64,000 nt of DNA from Actinopolyspora halophila DSM 43834 (GCF_000371785.1 NZ_AQUI01000002.1:4947352-5011351), one strand, 5' to 3'. Counted from the stretch's first letter, positions 53,268 to 62,786 are shown. Notes: generated by a model from the sequence alone, not told the origin. Numbers and translations are program-made.

Positions 53268-53885
53268 ATGCGCACCATTCGAGACGCGGGATCCGCCGAG
53301 CTCGTGGAGAAGAAGTCGCGCTTTCTGTGCCTGCTCGAACGCGTCGAATCCGAGAAGGAGGCCCGGGAGTTCATCGGGCGATGCCGCAAACAGCACCCGG
53401 ACGCCCGGCACCACTGCTACGCGTACGTGCTCGGCGACTCGGGCGAGAGCCAGAAGTCCAATGACGACGGCGAGCCCTCGGGAACCGCGGGCGTCCCCAT
53501 CCTGGAGGTGCTCCGCCGCAACGAGCTGACCAACACGGTCGCGGTGGTGGTGCGGCACTTCGGCGGAGTGCTGCTCGGGTCCGGCGGTCTGATCAGGGCG
53601 TACGGCACCGCCGTCACCACGGCGCTGGAAGCGGTGGGAACGGTGCGCCGCCTGCGTGCCCGGACCGTGCTCGTCGCGGTGGAGCACTCGCTGGCGGGAA
53701 AACTGGATCACGAGCTGCGCGCCGCCGGGCACGTGCCCACCGAGATCCGCTACGGACAGCGCGCCGAGTTCGACGTGCCGATCGCCGAGGGCTCGCTCGA
53801 CGAGTTCCGGCAGTGGGCCACCGAGAGCACCGGGGGCGCCGCGGAGATCGCCGTGGGGGACGTCGTCTTCGTCGAGGTCGAGTGA
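53268..53885 (+). CDS. YigZ/IMPACT family protein
   Basis: A 205-residue UPF0029/IMPACT protein. Hallmark segments: KKSRFLCLLERV, HHCYAYVLG, DDGEPSGTAGVPILEVLRRNELTNTVAVVVRHFGGVLLGSGGLIRAYG, then the C-terminal domain of unknown function. GGGAAGG ribosome site before ATG 53268. In bacteria the family is linked to translation or elongation-factor recycling, role uncertain. Confidence 0.92.
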   Translation: MRTIRDAGSAELVEKKSRFLCLLERVESEKEAREFIGRCRKQHPDARHHCYAYVLGDSGESQKSNDDGEPSGTAGVPILEVLRRNELTNTVAVVVRHFGGVLLGSGGLIRAYGTAVTTALEAVGTVRRLRARTVLVAVEHSLAGKLDHELRAAGHVPTEIRYGQRAEFDVPIAEGSLDEFRQWATESTGGAAEIAVGDVVFVEVE

Positions 53886-54061
53886 CGGACTCCGTTCCGA
53901 CCACCACACCGGGGCCATCCACAGTGGACCTTCCATCGTCCCGCATTCGGACGAATCGGACGTGAGAAGATCAACATCTCCGTGTTCGAGCGACTCCGCT
54001 GCGTGCTAGGAACGCTCGGGGCGGTCACCCCGCCCCGGAAACGCGCGTCCGAAGGAGTCGT

Positions 54062-54268
54062 ATGACCGACATCGCCGAGAAACTGAACAAGGCCTACGAG
54101 GAGAAGACGATCTCCGAGCTCGCCGACGCCCCGGTATCGGCCCTGCAGGGTGTCAGTGAGAACGACGCCAAGCTGCTCGAAGAGGCGTTCGGGATCCGCA
54201 CGGTGCGGGATCTGGGGACCAACAAGTACTTCCGCTGGGCTCAGGCGGTCGCCAACCTCGCCGAATGA
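54062..54268 (+). CDS. Small helix-hairpin-helix-like protein
   Basis: A 68-residue protein with strong AAGGAG ribosome site. The core SELADAPVSALQGVSENDAKLLEEAFGIRTVRDLGTNKYFRWAQAVANLA looks like a Pol beta/HhH-type domain often found in short actinobacterial proteins. It may bind DNA or RNA, but no function is established. Confidence 0.7.
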   Translation: MTDIAEKLNKAYEEKTISELADAPVSALQGVSENDAKLLEEAFGIRTVRDLGTNKYFRWAQAVANLAE

Positions 54269-54521
54269 AAGCGGGTTTCCGTTTCGGTTCTCGGGGCACT
54301 CGCCCGGCCACGGCCTCCCGCCCGCCGCCGGAAGCGGGTGCCCGACGAGCGAAAGGGCTCACGAAGCCGCGTGCCGACCCGCGGGCCCGGCACGGCCTCA
54401 CGATGGAGTAACGATCACCGGACGTGGCCACGCCGGGGGAACCTTTCACGGAACCCTTCCGTTCGCGCGACGAATTCGCCGTCGAACCCGGCGAAACGGG
54501 CCCGCTACGGAAGGACCGGTC

Positions 54522-55466
54522 ATGTTCAAACGAATGCTGCAAGCGGTCGGCATCGGTGGCCCCTCGGTGGACACCGTCCTACAGGAGGGAGGCTGCCTCC
54601 CCGGAGGTGGCGTTTCCGGTGAGGTGCGCATCGGAGGGGCCAGCGGCAGCACCCGGATACAGCGGATCGACCTGGTCCTGATCGCCCAGGTCGAAACCGC
54701 CGACGATCAGCAAGGAGTGCTGGAGTTCCGGCGGTTGACGGTGGCGGAGGACTTCCAGCTGGAAGCCGAGCAGCACACGAACATCCCGTTCGAGCTCCCC
54801 CTGCCCTGGGAGACGCCGATAACAGCGCTGCGGGGACAACCGCTGCCCGGGATGCGCGTGGGAGTGCGCACCGAGGTCGCGGTCGCACGCGCGGTCGACA
54901 CCGGCGATATGGACCCGCTGCACGTGGAACCGCTGCCCTGCCAGCTCCCCGCGATCGAAGCGCTGTTCGGCATGGGGGCCCAGCTGAAAAGCGCCGACGT
55001 GGAGCACGGCACGCTCAACGGGATCGCCCAGGAGTTCCCCTTCTACCAGGAACTCGAGTTCTTCACCCCGCCGGAGTTCTCCGGTCGGATCAACGAGATC
55101 GAGCTGACCTTCGTCACCCGCGCCGACAGCGTCGACGTCGTGCTGGAGGCCGATCGGCGCGGTGGGTTGTTCACCTCGGGCGGTGACGCACTCGGCAGGA
55201 TCCACCGTTCCCACGAGGAAGCGGTGCGCACCGACTGGACCTCCGAGATCCGTGGATGGCTGGAGGCCGTCGCCCAGTCCGCGGGCGGTTTCTTCGGCGG
55301 GGGACACGACTCCCACGGCAAGCACGAGCACTCGGGGCACTCCGGAGGGTCCGGGATCGGAGGCATGGTCGCCGCCGGAGCCGCCGGAGTCGCGGCGGGA
55401 GCCGTCGGCGGAATGATGCTCGACGAGGTGTTCGAGGGCGACGAGGAAGAGGGCGACGAGGAGTAG
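54522..55466 (+). CDS. Sporulation-control protein Spo0M family
   Basis: A 314-residue arrestin-fold protein. N-terminal MFKRMLQAVGIGGPSVDTVLQEGGCLPGGGVSGEVRIGG and the following beta-sandwich (residues about 1-240, with FELPLPWETPIT and NEIELTFVTRADSVDVVLEADRRGG) match Spo0M. The C-terminal 70 residues are Gly/His-rich then hydrophobic (GIGGMVAAGAAGVAAGAVGGMML) and finish in an acidic tail. Likely regulates development in this actinomycete. ATG 54522. A dispersed repeat starts right after it. Confidence 0.87.
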   Translation: MFKRMLQAVGIGGPSVDTVLQEGGCLPGGGVSGEVRIGGASGSTRIQRIDLVLIAQVETADDQQGVLEFRRLTVAEDFQLEAEQHTNIPFELPLPWETPITALRGQPLPGMRVGVRTEVAVARAVDTGDMDPLHVEPLPCQLPAIEALFGMGAQLKSADVEHGTLNGIAQEFPFYQELEFFTPPEFSGRINEIELTFVTRADSVDVVLEADRRGGLFTSGGDALGRIHRSHEEAVRTDWTSEIRGWLEAVAQSAGGFFGGGHDSHGKHEHSGHSGGSGIGGMVAAGAAGVAAGAVGGMMLDEVFEGDEEEGDEE

Positions 55467-55481
55467 GACCGCGTGGTGGTG

Positions 55482-55498
55482 CTTTGCGTGGGTGGTCG
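55482..55498 (+). repeat. Dispersed repeat start, copy near 55.5 kb
   Basis: 17 bases identical to 12998-13014, 16 bases after the Spo0M stop codon. Confidence 0.65.
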
Positions 55499-55598
55499 CA
55501 AGCGGCTTCGCCGCTCGACCGACGACCGGTACGACCGAGCAGTGCGCACCACCGAGCAAACCGGGATACCGAAGACCCACCGAACGAAAGGGGAAGCC

Positions 55599-55727
55599 GT
55601 GAGCTGGTTCGGCCAAGCACTCGAGGGAATCGGGGACATGGTGGAGGACTCCGCCGAGGAGGGCAGTATCACCTCCGAGCTGGGAGACCTCGTCGAGGAC
55701 CTGGGCGAGTCGATGCAGGAGGAGTGA
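55599..55727 (+). CDS. Tiny acidic protein next to Spo0M
   Basis: A 42-residue protein (starts MSWFGQALEGIGDMVEDS, ends DLGESMQEE) with AAGGGG before GTG 55599. Strongly acidic and helical with a VEDLGE motif. It lies between repeat segments. No family is recognised; its position suggests it acts with Spo0M. Confidence 0.5.
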   Translation: MSWFGQALEGIGDMVEDSAEEGSITSELGDLVEDLGESMQEE

Positions 55728-55730
55728 GCA

Positions 55731-55983
55731 GTCGGCGCCTCGGGAGTGTTGGGCCGCTGGCGCGCAGCCACCCGCGTCGCGAGCGGCCCAATCGAGTCGC
55801 TGCGAACCCGGACAGGAGCTCCCGGAAGAAGGACACCGTCCAACCCAAGCGCTTACGAGCCTGAGCCGCCCGACCGACCGCGGGTTCTCTCGTGGTGCTC
55901 TCGCGAGGACAGCCTCGACGTTGTGTAGGTGCCTACCCGATGTCGAGGATCCCGCAGCGAGAGCCCGCGAGAGGTTCCGCCAC
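55731..55983 (-). repeat. Structured dispersed repeat, copy near 55.9 kb
   Basis: 55731-55786 aligns with 13031-13085. 55847-55861 equals 21920-21934, and 55963-55983 is the reverse complement of 23498-23518. Nested hairpin: GCTCTCGC (55897-55904) with GCGAGAGC (55957-55964), CCTCGAC (55913-55919) with GTCGAGG (55942-55948), GTAGG (55925-55929) with CCTAC (55932-55936). It fills the space between the tiny acidic gene and paaE. Confidence 0.75.
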
Positions 55984-56023
55984 GCAACCCACCGAGCGAC
56001 CGGCACCGCCGAAAAGCTCCCAG

Positions 56024-57118
56024 TCAGACGTCGTAGTCCACCGCGACTTCCTCCGAAACGGGAAGTGCCTGGCAGGTCAGCACGAAGCCGTCGTCCAGTT
56101 CGGTCTGCTCCAGGGCGAAGTTGCGCCGCATGCGCACCTGTCCCTCGGTCACTCTGGCCCGGCAGGTTCCGCAGACCCCGCCCTTGCAGGCGAACGGGAG
56201 ATCGGAGCGCACCCGCTGCGCCGCGTCGAGCACCGGGGTGCCCTCGTCGAGCGCGATCTCGGTGGTGCGTCCGTCCAGGGTGACCCTGCCCGTGCCCGCG
56301 GAACCGTCACCGGTCTCCTCCTCGTGCCGCACGGGCTCGGGAGGAAGTTCGTCCACGTAGAACAGTTCACGACGCACTCTGTCCGGGGGGACCCCCAGGC
56401 CGTCGAGCACGCGTCCGGCAGCGTCGACCATCCCGTACGGCCCGCACAGCCACCAGCGCTCCGAACCGTCCAGCGGGATCAGCGTGCCGAGCAGTCCCCG
56501 CAGCTTGTCCTCGTCCAGCCGTCCGGTGACCAGCTCAGACTCGCGCGGCTCCCGGGAGAGCACGTGCACCAGCTCGAACCGGGCCGGATACCGGTCCTTG
56601 AGATCGGCCAGCTCGTCGATGAACATCACCGTGTCGCTGCGCCTGTTGCCGTAGACCACCGTGACCGTGGAGCCGGTTTCGGCCAGCAACGAGGAGGCGA
56701 TGGACAGCACCGGGGTGATCCCGGACCCGGCCGCGATCAGCACGTGCCTTCCCGAGGTGTCCGGTTCCGGGGTGAACCGCCCGGACGGGGGCTGCACCTC
56801 GACCTCGTCGCCCGCACCGACCTCGCCGGTCAGCCAGCCGGAGAACATTCCCCCCGGCACCAGGCGGACACCGATGCGGAGGCGTTCGCCGCGCCGAGCG
56901 CAGATCGAGTAACTGCGGCGGTGCTCGCCCTCGGCCGTCCACCGCCGCAGGGTCAGCGACTGCCCCGGCCGGAAGTCGAACAGCTCGGCCAGCTCCGCGG
57001 GCACGTCGAAGGTGACGGCGACGGCGTCGTCACACAGCTTCTCGACGTCGGCCACGCGCAGCGTGTGGAAGGCGTTGTCGCCCCGCGTCCTCGGACTCGA
57101 AACCGTCGGCGTCGACAC
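56024..57118 (-). CDS. paaE: Phenylacetyl-CoA epoxidase reductase subunit PaaE
   Basis: Electron-transfer subunit of the ring 1,2-epoxidase. 364 residues: FNR-like FAD/NAD part (RRSYSICARRGERLRIGVRLVPGG and GSGITPVLSIASSLL) and a C-terminal plant-type [2Fe-2S] domain (CKGGVCGTCRARVTEG ... TCQALP). GTG 57118 is the start. Last gene of the paaABCDE operon. Confidence 0.94.
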   Translation of the reverse strand: MSTPTVSSPRTRGDNAFHTLRVADVEKLCDDAVAVTFDVPAELAELFDFRPGQSLTLRRWTAEGEHRRSYSICARRGERLRIGVRLVPGGMFSGWLTGEVGAGDEVEVQPPSGRFTPEPDTSGRHVLIAAGSGITPVLSIASSLLAETGSTVTVVYGNRRSDTVMFIDELADLKDRYPARFELVHVLSREPRESELVTGRLDEDKLRGLLGTLIPLDGSERWWLCGPYGMVDAAGRVLDGLGVPPDRVRRELFYVDELPPEPVRHEEETGDGSAGTGRVTLDGRTTEIALDEGTPVLDAAQRVRSDLPFACKGGVCGTCRARVTEGQVRMRRNFALEQTELDDGFVLTCQALPVSEEVAVDYDV

Positions 57119-57658
57119 TCAGATCTCCTTGAAGTATTCGAAGGGCTCCAGGCAGCGCAGGCAGCGGTACAGCGCCTTGCACGCGGTAGCGCTGAACTCC
57201 GAGGTCCGTTCCGTGCGCGTCGATTCGCATCTCGGACAGCTGACGCTCCGTCGCGGTGGTTCCAGGGTCAGCGGGACCGGTCCTCCTGCGGTGCCGGGGA
57301 TCCCCGCGGCACCGGCCGCGGAGTCGTCCGGGGGGTGTATGCCGTGTTCGGCCAGTTTGCGTCTGCCCCGTTCGCTGATCCAGGAACTGCTCCACGGCGG
57401 GGAGAGCTCGGTGCGGATCCGCACGTCGTCGAAGCCGGCCTCGTTCAGCTTGCGCTGCAGGTCGGAGCGCATCTCGGTCAGCGCGGGGCAGCCGGAGTAG
57501 GTCGGCGTGATCGTCACCAGCACCCCGCAGTCCCCGCTCGGACGGACGTCGCGCAGCACGCCCAGGTCGGCGAGGGTCAGCATCGGCAGTTCCGGGTCGG
57601 TGACCGTCTCGGCCACGGCCCGCGCCGTGAACGTGTCGACTTCGCCGTCGGTCACCAT
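57119..57658 (-). CDS. paaD: Phenylacetyl-CoA epoxidase maturation protein PaaD
   Basis: A 179-residue MIP18/DUF59 protein with a C-terminal zinc ribbon. Core: TVTDPELPMLTLADLGVLRDV and TPTYSGCPALTEM, and the ribbon SCPRCESTRT...CLRCLEPFEYFKEI. Thought to aid Fe-S insertion. ATG 57658 or GTG 57655 overlaps the paaC stop (57652-57654), and GGAGG lies 4-7 bases upstream. Confidence 0.92.
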   Translation of the reverse strand: MVTDGEVDTFTARAVAETVTDPELPMLTLADLGVLRDVRPSGDCGVLVTITPTYSGCPALTEMRSDLQRKLNEAGFDDVRIRTELSPPWSSSWISERGRRKLAEHGIHPPDDSAAGAAGIPGTAGGPVPLTLEPPRRSVSCPRCESTRTERTSEFSATACKALYRCLRCLEPFEYFKEI

Positions 57659-58542
57659 GTCGCCTCCGGGTCGCTGCGGGCGAGGCTCTGCATCTCGGCC
57701 AGCAGGTAGCCGAAGTGCTCGGTGTGCACCCCGTCCCTGCCCGCCCGGCCCGCGAGCGTGCCCACGGAGGTGACTTCGGGCAGGGTCGCGGTGGCCCGCG
57801 CGCACACCTGGTCGAGCACCTCGTCGAACTCCGGGCGCAGCGCAGCGGGATCGACCGCGACACCGTCCCGTTCGAGGCGGTGCTCCACCGCGTGCGGGGT
57901 GAACAGCTCCTCGACGAACGGCAGCACGTCCGCGAACCCCGCGTGCAGTCGCTCGGCCGAGTACTCGGTGCCGTCCCCGAGGCGCACGGCCCAGCGGGCC
58001 GCGTAGTCGCGGTGGTAGGCGACCTCCTTGACCGCCTTGGCCGCCACCGCGGCCAGCACCGGGTCGGTCGAGCCGGTGAGCCGGTTCAACAGGGCCAACC
58101 GCCAGGTGGAGAACACCAGCAGCGCGGCGACGGTCCTGCCGAAGTCCCCCCGCGGCAGCTCGACCAGCCGCACGTTGCGGAACTCGTCCTCGGACCGGAA
58201 GTGGGCCAGCGCGTCCTCGCCCCGGCCGCTTCCGTCGACCGTGCCCGCGCGTGCCAGCAGCATGCGTGCCTGGCCGAGCAGGTCGAGCGCTATGTTCGCC
58301 AGCGCCACCTCGTCCTCCAGCTCGTGGGTGCGGGTCACCCACTCGGTGAGCCGTTGCGCGAGGACCAGCGCGTCGTCCCCGAGCATCAGGCAGTAGCTCG
58401 CCAGATCGGCCCGGTCGATCCCGTCCGGGACGGTGGTGTCCACCCCGGACAGCGGATCCTCGAAGCCGGTGCCGAAGGCCCAGCGCGTGTCCCCTTCCGG
58501 GTGCGCTTCGGCGATGGCCTCGTAAGCGTTGTCGAAGGACAT
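57652..58542 (-). CDS. paaC: Phenylacetyl-CoA epoxidase structural subunit PaaC
   Basis: A 296-residue non-catalytic ferritin-like partner of PaaA. Helical bundle with WVTRTHELEDEVALANIALDLLGQARMLL, FSTWRLALLNRLTGSTDPVLAAVAAKAVKEVAYHRDYAARWAVRLGDGT and the late LEPEFDEVLDQ-type end. 97 bp lie between paaB and paaC. ATG 58542. Confidence 0.93.
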   Translation of the reverse strand: MSFDNAYEAIAEAHPEGDTRWAFGTGFEDPLSGVDTTVPDGIDRADLASYCLMLGDDALVLAQRLTEWVTRTHELEDEVALANIALDLLGQARMLLARAGTVDGSGRGEDALAHFRSEDEFRNVRLVELPRGDFGRTVAALLVFSTWRLALLNRLTGSTDPVLAAVAAKAVKEVAYHRDYAARWAVRLGDGTEYSAERLHAGFADVLPFVEELFTPHAVEHRLERDGVAVDPAALRPEFDEVLDQVCARATATLPEVTSVGTLAGRAGRDGVHTEHFGYLLAEMQSLARSDPEATW

Positions 58543-58639
58543 GACGTTAACCTCCCGGGGCGACGTCCGCTGTGCTCACTGATGCTTCCCCGTCCTGTCG
58601 TGTCGGTGGACCGAATCGAGGGCGAACAGAAAAGCTCGG

Positions 58640-58993
58640 TCAGATGTGCGGGACGTCGTCCGGTATCTCGTAGAAGGTGGGGTGCCGGTAGACCTTGTCC
58701 CCGTTCGGCGCGAAGAACGGGTCCTTCTCGTCCGGGCTGGACGCGGTGATTCGCTCGGCACGCACCACCCAGATGCTGACCCCCTCGTTGCGGCGGGTGT
58801 AGAGGTTGCGCGCGTTGTGCAGCGCCATCTCCTCGTCGGGCGCGTGCAGCGAACCGACGTGCACGTGGTTGAGTCCGCGCTTGCCGCGCACGAAGACCTC
58901 GAACAGCGGCCACGCGGCCCGCGGGGACTCACCCACCGTCGCGTCCGGTGCTCGCGTGCCCTCGGTGCTCTCCCGATCCGGTCCGGTGCTCAT
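58640..58993 (-). CDS. paaB: Phenylacetyl-CoA epoxidase subunit PaaB
   Basis: A 117-residue small subunit. [55 protein letters not shown] is the PaaB hallmark. The ATG overlaps the paaA stop by 4 bp (ATGA). A 25-residue disordered leader precedes the core. Confidence 0.93.
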   Translation of the reverse strand: MSTGPDRESTEGTRAPDATVGESPRAAWPLFEVFVRGKRGLNHVHVGSLHAPDEEMALHNARNLYTRRNEGVSIWVVRAERITASSPDEKDPFFAPNGDKVYRHPTFYEIPDDVPHI

Positions 58994-59958
58994 ACCGCTG
59001 CTTCCCCTCGTGCCGCCTGCTTGGCCGCGTGGGCCGCGGCGGCCTCGCGCACCCACGCTCCCTCCTCGTGCGCGGAGCGCCTGCGCTCGACTCGCTGGGC
59101 GTTGCAGGGGCCGCCCCCCTTCAGAACGCGCCGGAACTCCGCCCAGTCGGGTTCGGAGAAGTCGTAGTGCTCCCGCTCGGAGTTCCACACCAGACCCGAG
59201 TCCGGCAGGCTCACCCCGAGCGCCTCCGCCTGCGGCACCGTCATGTCCACGAACTTCTGGCGCAGCTCGTCGTTGGTGTGCCGCTTGATCCCCCACTCCA
59301 TCGACTGACGGGTGTTCGGGGAGTCCCCGTCCGGCGGTCCGAACATCATCAGCGAGGGCCACCACCAGCGGTCGGTGGCGTCCTGGACCATCGCGCGCTG
59401 CTTCGCGGTGCCGCTCATCATGGTCATGAGCATTTCGTAGCCCTGCCGCTGGTGGAAGGACTCCTCCTTGCAGATGCGGATCATCGCCCTGGCGTAGGGG
59501 CCGTAGGAGGCGCGGCACAGCGGCACCTGGTTCACGATCGCCGCGCCGTCCACCAACCAGCCGATCACCCCGATGTCGGCGAAGGTCAGCGTGGGGTAGT
59601 TGAAGATCGAGGAGTACTTCTGACGTCCGGAGACCAGCTTGTCGGTCAGTTCCGAGCGGTCGACCCCGAGCGTCTCCGCCGCCGAGTACAGGTAGAGACC
59701 GTGCCCGGCCTCGTCCTGGACCTTGGCCAGCAGGATCGCCTTGCGGCGCAGGCTCGGGGCCCGCGTCAGCCAGTTCCCCTCCGGCTGCATCCCGATGATC
59801 TCGGAATGGGCGTGCTGGGCGATCTGGCGCACCAGGGTTTCGCGGTACCCGGAGGGCATCCAGTCCCGCGGTTCGACGCGCTGGTCCCTGGCGATCCTGC
59901 CCTCGAAGTGGTCCTGCAACTCCCGCTCGGCGGTGACCGTGGCTTCTTCGGTACTCAC
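58990..59958 (-). CDS. paaA: Phenylacetyl-CoA epoxidase catalytic subunit PaaA
   Basis: A 322-residue di-iron oxygenase subunit. Metal motifs [17 protein letters not shown] (E..H) and [16 protein letters not shown] (E..H) match the family, with [13 protein letters not shown] and [16 protein letters not shown] near the middle. GTG 59958. First gene of paaABCDE. Confidence 0.95.
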   Translation of the reverse strand: MSTEEATVTAERELQDHFEGRIARDQRVEPRDWMPSGYRETLVRQIAQHAHSEIIGMQPEGNWLTRAPSLRRKAILLAKVQDEAGHGLYLYSAAETLGVDRSELTDKLVSGRQKYSSIFNYPTLTFADIGVIGWLVDGAAIVNQVPLCRASYGPYARAMIRICKEESFHQRQGYEMLMTMMSGTAKQRAMVQDATDRWWWPSLMMFGPPDGDSPNTRQSMEWGIKRHTNDELRQKFVDMTVPQAEALGVSLPDSGLVWNSEREHYDFSEPDWAEFRRVLKGGGPCNAQRVERRRSAHEEGAWVREAAAAHAAKQAARGEAAV

Positions 59959-60051
59959 ACCGCTTCACCCCTCCCGATAAGAACCGACCACACCGGTCGG
60001 CTCCGGTTCCGATTCCCGTCGGCGACGGAGGAGGGCACAGCCCTCCCCTGC

Positions 60052-62097
60052 TCATCCGGAAGTGGTCTCCTCCTTGGCGACCAGGGTCAGGACGTCGTAC
60101 TTCGCCACCGACTCGCCGTGCTGGTTGGTCACGTCCGCGTCCCAGCGCACCTCGCCGTAGTCGGCGTTGTGCCGTGGCGTGATCCGCTTGGCCGTCAGAG
60201 TCACCGTGATCTCGTCGCCCGGATAGGTCGGAGTGAGGAACCGCAGGTTCTCCAACCCGTAGTTGGCCAGCACCGGCCCCGGCTCGGGTGCGACGAACAA
60301 CCCTGCCGCCAGCGAGACCACCAGATAGCCGTGCGCCACCAGCCCCCCGAAGAACGGGTTGGCCGCGGCCGCCGCCTCGTCGGTGTGCGCGTAGAACTCG
60401 TCGCCGGTGAAGTCGGCGAAGTGCGCCACATCCTCCGCGGTGATCCCGCGCGGTCCTCCCACGACGCTGTCACCGACCCGCAGCTGCTCCAGATACTTGC
60501 GGAAGGGGTGCGTCTCGGTGGTGGTCCGCGTGCTTCCGGGGACCCACTGCCCGGTCAGCGCCGTGAGCGTGTCCGGGTCCCCCTGGACGGCGGTGCGCTG
60601 CATGTGGTGCAGCACCCCCCGGATCCCGGCCATCTCCTCGCCACCGCCGGCCCGACCGGGGCCGCCGTGCACCAGCTGTGGCAGCGGGGAGCCGTGTCCG
60701 GTGGACTCCTCCGAGTCGGACCCGTTGAGCACCAGCATCCGACCGTGCCGGGACGCCGCGCCCAGCACCACCGTTCGGACGAACTCGGTGTCACCGGAGA
60801 CCACCGAGCCGACCAGGCTTCCGCCACCCCGGTTGGCCAGTTCGACGGCGTGCTCGGCGTCCCGGTAGGGCATCACCGTGGCCACCGGACCGAACACCTC
60901 GATCTCGTGCGGCTGGGGGAGCTCGGGGTCGTCGCAGCGCAGCAGCATCGGGGGGACGAAGGCTCCCTGCTCGTAGTCGGCGCCCACCGGGTCGAAGGGC
61001 TTCCACGGATCGCCGTGGACCAGCCGTCCGGCCTCCAACAACCCCTTGAGACCGCGCCGGACCTCCTCCCGCTGCTCCAGGTCGGCCAGCGCACCCATGC
61101 CCACCTCGGGGTTCCGCGGATCGCCCACCTCGATCCCGGACAGGCGGTCCACGACGGCTCCCACGACCTCGTCGACACGCCCTTCCGGAACGAAAGCCCT
61201 GCGCACAGCGGTACATTTCTGCCCGGCCTTGACCGTCATCTCGGTGACCAGCTGCCGCACGAACAGGTCGAACTCCGCGGTGTCCCGCGTGGCGTCGGGA
61301 CCGAGGATCGAGCAGTTCAACGAGTCGGCCTCGGCGTTGAAGCGCACCGACCGCCGCACCACGTTGTCCTGGGCGCGGAGCCGATGTGCCGTGGAGGCGG
61401 AACCGGTGAACGAGAGCAGGTCCTGTTCGGTCAGGTGATCCAGCAGGTCTCCCGCGTTGCCGCAGAGCAGTTGGACCGAGCCCTCCGGCAGGATTCCCGA
61501 CTCCACGATCAGCTCCACGAGCCGGTGGGTCAGGTGCGCGGTCTGCTCAGCGGGCTTGATCAGCGTGGGGACCCCTGCGATGAAGGCCGGAGCCAGCTTC
61601 TCCAGCGGCCCCCACACCGGGAAGTTGAAAGCGTTGATCTGCACCGCCACGCCCCGCAGCGGGGTGGCGATGTGCTGTCCGAGGAAGGTTCCCTGCTTGC
61701 CCAGCGGTTCCGCTCCCCCGTCGGTGTGAACGGTGGCGTTCGGGAGTTCACGTCTGCCCTTGCTGGAGTAGGAGAACAGCACCCCGATGCCGCCGTCGAC
61801 GTCGAACTTGGAGTCCCCCTTGGTCGCGCCGGTGTCGGCCGAGAGCTCGTAGAGCTCCTTCCGGTGCTCCCTCAGGTGCGAGGCCAGCGATTTGAGCAGG
61901 GCGGCGCGCTGGTGGAAGGTCAGCTCGCGAAGCGCGGGACCTCCGACCTCCCTGCCGTGGGCGAGCGCGGCGGCCCTGTCGATGCCCGCGGTGGACAGGC
62001 GGGCCAGCTCCCCACCGGTGACGGCGTCGTACAGCGCGGTCCCCTCGTCCGAGGGGCTTCGCCACCGACCCGCGGTGTAGCTGCGCAGCGGTTCCAT
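60052..62097 (-). CDS. paaZ: Oxepin-CoA hydrolase / semialdehyde dehydrogenase PaaZ
   Basis: A 681-residue fusion protein. N-terminal aldehyde dehydrogenase (residues about 1-520) with LSFTGSASTAH, the catalytic Cys in GQKCTAVRRAF and Glu in the ALDH core; C-terminal MaoC (R)-hydratase with FADFTGDEFYAHTDEAAAAANPFFGGLVAHGYLV (Asp/His). Opens the oxepin ring and oxidises the semialdehyde. ATG 62097; separate from paaA by 93 bp. Confidence 0.94.
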   Translation of the reverse strand: MEPLRSYTAGRWRSPSDEGTALYDAVTGGELARLSTAGIDRAAALAHGREVGGPALRELTFHQRAALLKSLASHLREHRKELYELSADTGATKGDSKFDVDGGIGVLFSYSSKGRRELPNATVHTDGGAEPLGKQGTFLGQHIATPLRGVAVQINAFNFPVWGPLEKLAPAFIAGVPTLIKPAEQTAHLTHRLVELIVESGILPEGSVQLLCGNAGDLLDHLTEQDLLSFTGSASTAHRLRAQDNVVRRSVRFNAEADSLNCSILGPDATRDTAEFDLFVRQLVTEMTVKAGQKCTAVRRAFVPEGRVDEVVGAVVDRLSGIEVGDPRNPEVGMGALADLEQREEVRRGLKGLLEAGRLVHGDPWKPFDPVGADYEQGAFVPPMLLRCDDPELPQPHEIEVFGPVATVMPYRDAEHAVELANRGGGSLVGSVVSGDTEFVRTVVLGAASRHGRMLVLNGSDSEESTGHGSPLPQLVHGGPGRAGGGEEMAGIRGVLHHMQRTAVQGDPDTLTALTGQWVPGSTRTTTETHPFRKYLEQLRVGDSVVGGPRGITAEDVAHFADFTGDEFYAHTDEAAAAANPFFGGLVAHGYLVVSLAAGLFVAPEPGPVLANYGLENLRFLTPTYPGDEITVTLTAKRITPRHNADYGEVRWDADVTNQHGESVAKYDVLTLVAKEETTSG

Positions 62098-62172
62098 CCT
62101 CGCGCTCTCCCTTGGAATCACGTTCGCGTGGCTGCCGATCCTGCGACTCGCGCACTCGACCCACTCTTGCCA

Positions 62173-62186
62173 ACCGACCAATCGGT
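62173..62186. promoter_or_regulatory. PaaR-type box 1
   Basis: ACCGA-CCAA-TCGGT, 76 bases upstream of the paaZ start. Matches box 2 in arms and spacer, and the TetR-type PaaR pattern (from memory). Confidence 0.55.
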
Positions 62187-62308
62187 CAGTAGGCATTGTG
62201 ACGTAGAACAAGCTCGTGCACAATCACCGCATCAAAAGCTGCCCACGACATAACCGGGATTCGAGCAGCGGATACCCCATTGACTGCCCGGTCAGGAACG
62301 AAAATCAG

Positions 62309-62326
62309 TGACCGACTGTTCGGTCA
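62309..62326. promoter_or_regulatory. PaaR-type box 2
   Basis: TGACCGA-CTGT-TCGGTCA, a perfect 7-bp inverted repeat 23 bases upstream of the paaI start. Together with box 1 it flanks the paaZ/paaI divergent promoters. Confidence 0.6.
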
Positions 62327-62348
62327 GTATTCGAGGTGGTGAAGCCAG

Positions 62349-62786
62349 TTGGACGCGGAGCGAACACCGATAGCCGCCGCGGCAGCGGCCATGTTCGACG
62401 ACGACCACGCTTCCAAGGCGCTCGGATTGGAGCTGCTGGAGGCCGCCGACGGCCGAGCGCTCACCCGGATGCGCGTGACCCACGAGATGGTCAACGGGCA
62501 CTCGATCGCCCACGGCGGCTACGTGTTCCTGCTCGCGGACACCGCCTTCGCCTGCGCCTGCAACAGCCACGGCCCCGTCACGGTCGCCGCGGGCGCGCAG
62601 ATCACCTTCCTCACCCCCGTGCACGAGGGCGACGTGCTCTACGCCCGAGCCGTCGAACGGCACACCAGGGGTCGCGGCGGCATCTACGACACGACGGTGT
62701 TCCGCGGCGGACCCGACTCCGAGACCGTGGCCGAGTTCCGCGGGCACAGCCGCAGCGTCGAATCCCGAAAGGACGGCGAAGCATGA
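62349..62786 (+). CDS. paaI: Hydroxyphenylacetyl-CoA thioesterase PaaI
   Basis: A 145-residue hotdog-fold thioesterase of the PaaI group. HEMVNGHSIAHGGYVFLLADTAFACACNSHG contains the catalytic Asp-type site, and AAGAQITFLTPVHEGDVLYARAVE follows. TTG 62349 is the likely start. Rescues CoA stalled in dead-end intermediates. 4-bp overlap with paaK. Confidence 0.9.
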   Translation: MDAERTPIAAAAAAMFDDDHASKALGLELLEAADGRALTRMRVTHEMVNGHSIAHGGYVFLLADTAFACACNSHGPVTVAAGAQITFLTPVHEGDVLYARAVERHTRGRGGIYDTTVFRGGPDSETVAEFRGHSRSVESRKDGEA

